Assembly (NCBI GenBank): GCA_038049695.1
Contig: CP142452.1
Location: 35,452,501-35,516,500 of the forward strand
Reading direction: 5' to 3'
From: Cinnamomum chago
Taxonomy: Eukaryota; Streptophyta; Magnoliopsida; Laurales; Lauraceae
DNA: 64,000 nucleotides
The position numbers and the translations under genes were made by a program. Below the pieces are notes generated by a model, which saw only the letters and a list, made by a program, of their open reading frames with translations, made no database searches and was not told where the DNA came from. Shown here in pieces: positions 47,441 to 56,423 of this stretch (its first letter is position 1; every line of letters begins with the position of its first letter).

Positions 47441-48860
47441 GATCAAGGAAAGTCAGTTGCAAGACCCAGACTTGGCAAAGATAGTAGAACATATCACATA
47501 ACGTCTAGATTTCAAGATGGTAAATAGAATACTGTATTTTCGTGACCGGTTGTGTGTGCCAAATGTGGATGACTTGAAGAGTGAAATAATGAATGAAGCT
47601 CATAGCACGAGATATTCTATGCATCCGGGTAGCACGAAGATGTACCATAATTTGAAGAATAGATTTTGGTGGAACAACATGAAAAGAGAGATAGCAGCTT
47701 TTTTGTCCCGTTGTCTGACTTGTTAGTTGATTAAAGCAGAGCATCAGAAGCCCCCAGGTTTGTTACAACCGTTGGAGATTCCGGAGTGGAAATGGGAGCA
47801 CATCACCATGGATTTCGTTTCCGGTTTGCCGAATACCAAAAAGGGAAATAATGCAATTTGGATTATTGTAGATCGTCTGACAAAGTCTGCTCATTTCATT
47901 CCGATGAAGACAGGGAACATGATGCACATGACACCACTTGCAAAGTTATTTGTTGATGAGATTGTTAGTAAACATGGTCAACCCGTCTCCATTACTTCAG
48001 ACAGAGACAGCAGGTTCGTTTCAAAGTTTTGGAAAACTCTTCATGAGTCTATGGGTACCAAACTTCAGTTAAGCATGGTATATCATCCTCAGACCGATGG
48101 TCAGTCAGAAAGGACGATACAGACTCTCAAAGACATGTTGCGCGCTTGTGTATTGGATTTCAAGGTTCAGTGGGATGAGTGCTTAGCGCTTTGTGAATTT
48201 GCTTATAACAATAGCTACCACTCTAGCATCGGTATGGCACCTTTCGAGGCACTCTATGGTAGAAGATGCAGAACTCCGGTTTGCTGGGAAGAAGTCGGTG
48301 AGCGTAGTTTTCATGGACCGACGATAGTTGGAGAGACAAGTGACAATGTCAAACTGATTCAGGAACGTTTGAAGATTGCCCGAAGTAGGCAGAAGAATTA
48401 TGCAGACACTCGCCGAAGAGAATTGCAGTTTCAAGTGGGTGACAAAGTGTTCTTGAGAATCTCACCAGTTAGAGGAACTTTGAGATTCGGACAGAAGGGC
48501 AAATTATCTCGAAGGTTTATTAGTCCATATGAAATTTTGAGCAAGGTTGGGGATGTTGCTTATAGACTTGCGTTACCGTCGGAACTCTCCGGGGTGCACT
48601 ACGTATTTCATTTTTCTATGCTCAAGAAATATGTCTCTAGTCCTTCACATATACTACAACACGAGCCTTTGGAGATTCAAGAAGATGCCTCGTATGTGGA
48701 AAAACCGATCAAGATCAATGATACCAAAGAGCACGAATTGATAAATCAGACTATTCAATGGGTCAAGGTACTTTGGAAAACTCACGAGCCAGAGGAAGCC
48801 ACATGAGAATTGAGAGATCAAGTGCAGAGGAAGTATCCACAGCTTTTACCAGAGGTAAAT
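47441..48860 (+). pseudogene. pol: Chromovirus integrase with chromodomain
   Basis: The H2C2 finger lies at about 47600-47726 (HPGSTKMYHNLKNRFWW, CLTC). The 359-residue frame from 47727 holds the DDE core: D in ITMDFVSGLP, D in TSDRDSRFVS, E in DGQSERTIQTLK, all intact. After it come LRISPVRGTLRFGQKGKLS and YRLALPSELSGVH. A chromodomain starts near 48690 (ILDREV-like KPIKINDTKEHEL, then WVKVLWKTHEPEEAT). A TGA at 48804 cuts the chromodomain at an expected Trp. In the family the chromodomain steers insertion toward particular histone marks; here it is truncated. Confidence 0.9.
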
Positions 48861-48890
48861 GTTTATTTTATTTGGTGGACCAAATATCCT

Positions 48891-48903
48891 AAGGGGTGGA
48901 GGA
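48891..48903 (+). other. Polypurine tract of the chromovirus
   Basis: AAGGGGTGGAGGA lies directly before the 3' LTR start TGTTGACCCTG. Confidence 0.85.
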
Positions 48904-51785
48904 TGTTGACCCTGACACAGACTAATTCGATTAGTGTGCGATTAGTGTGTGTTTAGTCCTAAGTGGGTTTAGTTGTCGTTGGGTTAGAAATAATTAGTTT
49001 TAGTCTTGGACATAGTTCTGGGAATTTTGAGAACGTTTAGTATTAGTCAGACATGCTCAAGAAGGCCTGAGTGCACGTGTAAGCTTGGGAGGATCGTATC
49101 GGTTTCCATTTATAATTGTGATTTTGATTTCATTTGAATGATCTTACTATGTGTTACAACTTTCATTTTCAGCCCATTCATGTTTGAAGCCAAAAAACCC
49201 AAGTTTTGGCCCAAAAAGGGTAAAGTTGTCTTTTATACAGAAATCTGGACACAAATTTCGAAATCTCAAAACCATGTCAAAAATATACTTTTTGGAAACT
49301 AGATATTTCGAGGATCATTTTACCCTTCTTCGTCAAGTTCATTCGAGGCCTGCAAGATCATGTTTTCATTGATGCAAGATTTGGCCATTGGGCCCCATTT
49401 GCTAAGGTTTTAAGTCAACTCTTTCCCTCTTTTCATTCTCAAACCCTAACCCTAGAGCAGCCAAGAGGAGAAACCTTTTCTCTCCACTTTATTTCTCTTG
49501 AATGATCAAGCTAGAAGATTCCAAATGGAATTCCAAGACCATCATCTTCTTCCTTTCATCCTAAGCTTTCCATTGATACAAGTTTCTTGAAGTTTCTAGT
49601 TGGGCAAGATCTCCATTTTCTTCCTTCTCTCTTGTTTGGCCTTTTCTAGGTAAGAGCTCCAGCCCATCTCTTTAATGGAGCCTTTTTGGTTCCTAAAGAT
49701 CTTGTTTTTCATATTGCAAACCCTTTTGTGAAAATGAGTTCCTTGTTTTCAAGATTGAGTGAGTTTTGTTTGGTTTTCATGGGTTTTGTAGTCTTTGGAT
49801 TAGCTTGAGTGGAAGTGCTTGGAGAAAGTTTGGGACATCTTGGACTAAGGCAAGTAACCAATCTAGGATGGATGATAGCATGCGTGCATTTGATTTGTTT
49901 TCTTTTCATTCTTCTCATTTCATTGGAAATTTTTGTCCTGAATGGAAAATTTGGGGATTTTGTGTTAGATTGGAGAATGTGAATGTAGTGTCTCAATTTG
50001 TGCTATGAAATGTGTGTTTTACCCCTCGGAGAGCATGTAGGCTCAGGGAAGTGTAGGTTGAATGAGAAACAAGAAGAAGGGAAAAAGAAATGTAAAAATC
50101 TGAATTTGAAATGCACTTCCCATGCAGTTTCGGTCAGCCGCTGGTCAGCTGGCGGCTAGCCGAACTCCCCTTTTTGGCAAACCGCGACCTGACCGAGCTC
50201 GACAGTTCCTTTTCTAGAAGTTGGCATGTGCATCAGGGTTCAGCGGTTAGCCCTACGGTCCGCTTATGGCTAGCCGCCAGGTCCCATCTCGGCTAATCGC
50301 AAGCCAACCGCTGTCAGTTTGGTTTCTTTTCCAGAGAGCTGCGTTTGGACCTGGGTTTCCAGCGGTCAGCCTGTCGGTCAGCTGGCGGCTAGTCGCCAGA
50401 TCCTAGTTTGGCTAGCCGACATCTGACCGCGAGCTGACCGAATTTGACACCATTGCCCATTTTGAAGAATATTGTAAGAATGAAAACTAGAACATGTTAA
50501 GTGACCTTTAGCCTGATATGGTGCACTCGAAACCTGAGATGTCTTTGAACTTCTGGGGCACCGATTCTCTTTTAATTCCAACATTTAGGGTTTTATTCAC
50601 ACAAAGATCAACCAAAGGTCCTTACATGTGCTTGATAGACTTTGTGTTTGTACTTTAACTTTTGATACAATGAATATCATTGTGTATTCGTTTCGAATGT
50701 TATGTACAAGCTTGTTTGAAGATTTGTTTCAAAAGTGAAAAAAAGGGGTCACTTCCTAAGCGTGTTATGCATATTAATTATGCCTTTTGCTAGTCGTGTT
50801 TGTCGTGTTTTGATAAGTGATTTTCCCCTTTTATCTCGACATGTTTAGACAGTGTTTCGCGTGTTTTGTGCATTCATGAATTTAAGTGAACACCACTGAG
50901 CTTGGACTGCCCTTTCAGTTTGATCCACTGTCTGGGGGTCCTTAAACATGTGGACTGTCTGCAGACTGGTCGTGTATTTTATTACACATCGTGCAAGTCT
51001 AGTTCCGCGGCTGGAATCCCCGTATATGTGGGAATCGTGTCGTGATTATATTATGTATATCGTGCTTGTCATGCGTGCTTGCTCTTTTCATTATAAATGA
51101 TAGAGAAAGGATGGGCTCATTGTGGAATGTAACTATTCTTGATATTATAAGTATTCATGTCGGTTTTGCTCGTATTTTGAAATGTACCTTAGTCATGTAA
51201 CTGTTTACAATTCAGCAAAAAATCTTTATATGTTTCCTTAAACATTTACTACTTATATGCTCATGCCTAAATTGATTACCTGCGAAACCTTGTGTTTGAC
51301 CCTTGTATGTTGGTGCCTAGGTGTAGGTGACGTTGCCTTTGAGGAGGAGCGTCCGGAGGAGGCTCTTGAGCCACCCCCAGTCAGAGAGTGGCAACCCGAC
51401 GATGTCAACTAGACGTCGGGCGGGTTCTTGAGTTTCGATACATTTTGTCATCGGGTTCTTTTATTATTTTGAGAATTGTATTGACCTCTGTTGGCCTCTT
51501 ATGGGATGTAACTAAACTAAACTTACTTTTGTATTAGTCTCATAACTTGAATTATGATGGGAATGCCATGTTAACTCCTTTCCTTTGATACTATGTCTTG
51601 ATATTATTTGTCATAGCACTTAAAAATTTATTGGTTCTTATCTTGATGTGATTTGCTACACGCTTCCGCAAACTTGATCATGTGAGAAAAATTTCGCATG
51701 TCTCGGGAATCCTCACCGCGGGAACCTGTGGGAAAACAAACAAAACAATCATCGCGGGCCCGGGGTTTGTTCCGGGGTCGCGACA
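48904..51785 (+). repeat. Chromovirus 3' LTR
   Basis: TGTTGACCCTG to GGTCGCGACA, 2882 bases. It retains the region lost from the 5' LTR, including a cassette at 50125-50450 rich in GGTCAGC, GGCTAGCC and GCTGACCG words. A donor-like TAGGTAAGAGC lies near 49648. The end block CGCTTCCGCA...CCTCACCGCGG is shared with family A LTRs. Confidence 0.92.
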
Positions 51786-53076
51786 CTCTCGTGGCAAATG
51801 GCATACTCACCTTGCTTGACCCTAAATGACCGAGAGATGTTGCCAAAACCAACTATCCTTGGTATTGTTCGTATCACCAAATGGTCTCATATCCTCTCTA
51901 TCAATGATTCATTGTGAGAGAAAAGATCAATAATATGTGAAAAAACGAAGTCATCACATTTGACAAAAACTATGGCTCTGCCTCCGTCAATATGGTGTCC
52001 TGTGGGCAAACATCTAATCCACCGAAGAAGAAGCTTACCACTTCTTTTAAGGCGATAAAAAAAATTTAAGCGTCTCAAGAACTTGTTTCTTACACCACAC
52101 CAGAAGGACAACCAATGTGGGTACATCCCAATCTCCTGAAAGATAAAGACTAGGAGATTGTCAAAACCAAGCCGACAACTCAACAACGTAGGCAAATCAA
52201 GAAACATCTCCACAAGCTCAAACAGTAGGAGAAAGCCAAAGAAAAGCAAGAAATCCATGAAGAAGCGAAGACATACTCTACCGCTTCGCTGGGGGCAACA
52301 GAAAAGTCTTCGCTAGGGGCAACAGAAAAGTCTCTCCCTAAATCTCCAAAGATGGAGAAGAAATTCACCATCGGTTACTTCACACCACCACTCTCAAAGA
52401 TAAAACTACGTAGGGGATATCATACTCTTGCAATTCAGTAATTGGATTCTTTATGAATGATACGAGTCCAGCAACACTGTTGAATGGGAGGAATACCTCG
52501 AAACGAGATAATACCTCTCTGATGAAGAATGGGTTCCTGAATCTTTCCTTATACCAGTATTCTGGTACAATCCTCACAACCACGATGAATCAAGGATCCT
52601 AGTCTGATGATGAAGAAGACGAAAAGGCTGTCCAAGAAGATGCTATTAACCCAGCGCCCGCCATTGCACTAGTGGATCCCAACAATGTTGAACCACAAGG
52701 AGCAGACGAAGAAATTGAACTGGCTCCAATGCCCGATCTTGAAGAATATGCGAGGATCTTGTAGCGTCTTTCCATTGAACTAGAGCAAGACCGCATGAAC
52801 GAGCTTCGTCGCAATGAAAATCCAAAATCGAAAGTCCCTAAAGATCAACAGGTACCTCCTCCCTTAACTCCAAAAAATGAGGAGGGTTACTGGATAGATG
52901 ATCCTCTTACATTCGAGGATGAGTCTAACTTCTAACAGTCTATTATGAGAACATCTCCTATCAAAGTAACCTGCAACGCGATAGTTCGGGCTGATAGTTC
53001 CTCTGAAGCCTCATCTTCTGAGGCTACTTACTTTCTGACCACATCTGATAGTATATCTTTTGGAGTTGCCGATGAG
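51786..53076 (+). pseudogene. Tat element X, region after gag (degenerate)
   Basis: The first ~150 bases repeat the gag segment at 41838-41981. Beyond that, frames with stops read KNEVITFDKNYGSASVNMV and YTTPEGQPMWVHPNLL, then an acidic region EDAINPAPAIALVDPNNVEP and EEGYWIDDPLTFEDESNF. This fits the gag/protease spacer of Tat-type elements. No RT is reached: the element ends where a new LTR starts at 53077. Confidence 0.6.
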
Positions 53077-53648
53077 TGTTAAATATTGCATATTTTACCC
53101 CTCATTAGTCCGAGTTTTATCAGCATCTTATATGCACATCATTTGTTTTACACGGCGATTTTATCATTCTATCACATTAACGGATTATTGGATTATCATG
53201 CATAAATCCGATTATTTATAGGCATTTTCATGTAATTTCTTTTGTGTAGGTGGACCCTGCGACTACCCCAACCTTTCGGCTAGTGTCCCAAGGCATCAAA
53301 AATAGATTTTAATAAAAGAAGTTAAAAAAAGGAATTCTTGGTAAAGAAATCTTACGAAGAGTTGAAGAATCCCAAAATAAGAGGAGAAGACTTTAAGGAT
53401 AAAAGCAGTCATTTCCTAACACAAAGGAGTGGTTGGTGTATTGGTTAGAGCTTGGGTGTATTGGTCATTTCCTAACACTAATTAGAGTAGTTTAGTTGCT
53501 ATTTTAATTTTATTTTACATTCCGTTTGGTTTAATTCCATTTTTCATATCATTTCCATGTAGTTTGTACACTAATTAGCCCACTAGTTTGTTAATCTAGC
53601 TTAATCACTTGTTAATTCTATTTGTTAGTTCCAATTAATTGTTTATAG
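53077..53648 (+). mobile_element. LTR-like remnant starting TGTTAAATATTGC
   Basis: It starts TGTTAAATATTGCATATTTT, a start seen in plant gypsy LTRs, followed by AT-rich sequence, a GTAGGTGGACC word near 53247 and A/G-rich sequence. The right end is not visible. Confidence 0.45.
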
Positions 53649-53931
53649 TGTTGGAAATTTATACTAAAAACATACTTTATGTATTTGTCTTTGATTGATT
53701 CATTTTTAGTATATTTTGTCTTCTCATCTAACTGAGATTTTGTGTGGGCAAATGGTTGCATTCTTCATTAATATGCATGTTAGTGTCTTTTATTCTATAA
53801 AGTAGACAAGTTGGTGTGTAGAGTTTTACTTATACACGGAAAACTTATTTGTTGGTTCTTATAGAATATAAGTTGTTGTTCACAATCTAGTTGGATTTGG
53901 ACACACCATCGGTACGATTGTTGTGAGAAAC
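53649..53931 (+). mobile_element. LTR-like remnant starting TGTTGGAAAT
   Basis: It starts TGTTGGAAATTTATAC and contains TTCTATAAAGTAGACAAG and GGTTCTTATAGAATATAAG, words typical of a small plant copia LTR. It appears cut by the next gypsy LTR at 53932. Confidence 0.4.
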
Positions 53932-55572
53932 CGACCCCTAATTTCCTGGTTTAGTGTTGTTTTATTGTGGATTAGTTTCTTTTAGTGGGATTAGTGTTTG
54001 TTGGGTTGAGTTTGTGAGCTAGAATGGTTTTTCTCTAGTTTTGGGACATTTTGAGTGCCTTTGTAATTAGTGGGACCCTTTGGGGGTTCTTTTAGTGACT
54101 TTGCATGTGATTGGGAGGTTATTCGAAATTCCCGATAATTCTTGTTTTAGCCTCATTTGACTTATTTTGTTAACCTTTACAACTTTTGTGTTCACTCCGT
54201 ACCCATTCGAAGCTCCGAAAATCAGTTTTTCCAGCCCTGAGGGCAAAATCGGTTTTTTCACATTGAATCTGGACCCAAAATTATACTTTTTGAAAACTAG
54301 ATTTTATGAGAAGCATTTTTCTCTTCTTCGTCGATCGCATCCGAGGCCCACAAATAGATGTTTTACCCTTGGCAAGTTTTGAGTGTAGTAGGGCCCACAC
54401 CCACCCATTATAAAAGATGACTCCACCCTCTCTTTCTCCCTCATTTTTCCACTCTCCATCGACTGCAACTCTCCAGCTACAGTACCAGCAGCCATCCTTC
54501 TTATTTTCTTCCATTTCTCTTGCTCTAATGGAGCCTCCAAGCCACCAATCCGACGAGGGAACTCCGACAACTTCTTCCCCTTCACCTCCTCTCTTGTATG
54601 ACATCATTTTCGTGGGAAACCAAGGTGGGCAGCCCCTATTGCAAGCTTCTTCTTGTTGATTCATGACCCTAGAGGTAAAGACTCATTCCCATTTTCCTTT
54701 GATGTGCAATGGCTTTCCCTTAGGTTCTATTCCCTAGTTTTGTTTGAGCTCATTCATTGTCTTTCATTGTTTAACCCATTTTAGGGTTTGTTTTGGGGGT
54801 TTTGTAGAGATGGTTGGTCTTGAACTTGAGAGGTGATTAGAGGCTTGATTTAGCTAATTGGAACCCAAGGCAAGTGGATGAATGGATGGTTTGAATGTTA
54901 TCAAGTTTTATGACAAAATCCTAAATTTTATTACTTGTTCTTGATAATTTGATATATGTTTTCACATATGTTTCTTGCCACATTTCTATTGATTTCGAAA
55001 ATGCATATTAATGGTTGTTTCTCTCTTGTTAAATCTCTTGGAAATTATGCATTACATTTGGTCAAAGTTTGCTCATATGGTTTTATAATGAATGAGGTTG
55101 GTTTGGCCATTCATGTTTATGTTTATTAGTTGCATTGATTTGAAATAAGATGCTCATTTAAAGAGTTGTGCTAAATCATCTATTGTTATGGAAATGTGAT
55201 CAATAGCCTTTATTTATCTCTAGATTTTTGGCTCAAATGGACCCTTGTGTAAGTTGGAGATTCTTCCCCTTGTTTGTTGTTACATGGGAAGAAAGAGGTG
55301 TTTAGATTTAGTTTTTAATGGAGTTTTGATGAGGTTTTCTAAGTAATTGTGGAAGAAATTTGATGGTTGTTTAAGGGTTGAAAAGAATGGAAAGAAGGAG
55401 GACCAAGGCCACTGCAGAACAGAACCTGGGTTTTGTTCCGCAGTGTGCCCGGTCGACCTGGGACACACTGACGAAATCCTGGAACCAATTTAAGTTACAA
55501 CCCCCGGTCGACCTGGCCCATGGCCGGTCGACCGGGCACACAGAAGGCCAGGTCGACCGGGCCAACTGGGAA
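53932..55572 (+). mobile_element. Gypsy LTR, left part, with GGTCGACC cassette
   Basis: It starts TGTGAGAAACCGACCCC and shares with families A and B the blocks GAGGGCAAAA, TACTTTTTGAAAACTAGAT and CTTCTTCGTCGA (about 54237-54340), plus a TATAAAAG box at 54409-54416. The cassette at 55410-55558 has four GGTCGACC palindromes and a 36-base near-palindrome. It is interrupted at 55572; the remainder is not in the window. Confidence 0.8.
54409..54416 (+). promoter_or_regulatory. TATA box of the gypsy LTR
   Basis: TATAAAAG lies about 70 bases after the conserved TTCTTCGTCGA block, followed by a CT-rich leader. Confidence 0.6.
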
Positions 55573-56423
55573 TGAAAGTCCTGGGGATCCGAACCCTAAA
55601 GGGGGTGGGGTGAATAGGGTGAGCTCCAATTATGACCAATTAAGACAAATTATAACTTTTTAAAAACAAACTAGTCACAAGTGATGATTATCAAACAAGA
55701 TGCAGAAGCTAACAAAAGAATCACCACAAAGCAATCACCATCACACAAGGATTTATAGTGGTTTGGCCTCAATGCCTACATCCACTACCGGCTTGTGATC
55801 CAACACCCCACCGGATTTCCACTATTTATGCTTTTCAATAGGCTAAGCAATAACCTTTACAATATGCTTTTCAAGGCTTAGCAATAACCTTTACAATGAT
55901 GTTTTTCAAGACTTAACATCAACCCATACACTATGCTTTTATAGGCTAAGCAATAACCTCTTCAACCACAAGGCTGGTTATCTCTCTAAATTAGTGTCTA
56001 ACATACACTTGATGGAGATTCAATTAAGCTCATTTCAATGCCTCTTAAATAGGCGGATATGGAAGTGAAAAACTAATACACACTCACATTATGAATGCAA
56101 AGATGAAAGCACATGATGTGTGTGTGTGATGTCCTCAATCATTTTGAAAATGAAAGCTCATAAATGTGTGCCTAAGGCTTTTGAAAGTTTTAGCTCAAAA
56201 ACATTTATGATTGAGGAAGGAATGCAAGTCACATGTTAAAAGTAACAACTTGTTAATGATGTCAAAGATACACAAGTTGTATGAAATGAATTAGCTCTAA
56301 ACATGTGATGCATAGGGATGTCAATCAAATAAACAATGTAGCTCAAAACATAAAAAATAGATTTGATTGAAATAAGGGGACAAATCATATGTAATTATAA
56401 ATACAACTTGAATATGATATACC
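55573..56423 (-). mobile_element. Fragment of the third-family LTR (minus)
   Basis: It starts TGAAAGTCCTGGGGATCC, the complement of the end of the solo LTR at 31175-32788. It runs in parallel with it: CCCTAAAGGGGGTGGGGTGAATAGGG, ATTTATAGTGGTTTGGCC, and four units of the tandem repeat. It stops at 56423, where a Tat LTR inserted. Confidence 0.82.

Larger units (their letters stand above)
41982..51785 (+). mobile_element. Ty3/gypsy chromovirus with both LTRs
   Basis: It has a 5' LTR at 41982-44046, a primer site, gag, protease, RT, RNase H, integrase and chromodomain in gypsy order, a polypurine tract and a 3' LTR at 48904-51785. The chromodomain and overall layout fit the Tekay/Del clade. There is no 5-bp duplication: instead the flanks repeat about 145 bases of element X. 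Stops and frameshifts make it defective. Confidence 0.93.
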
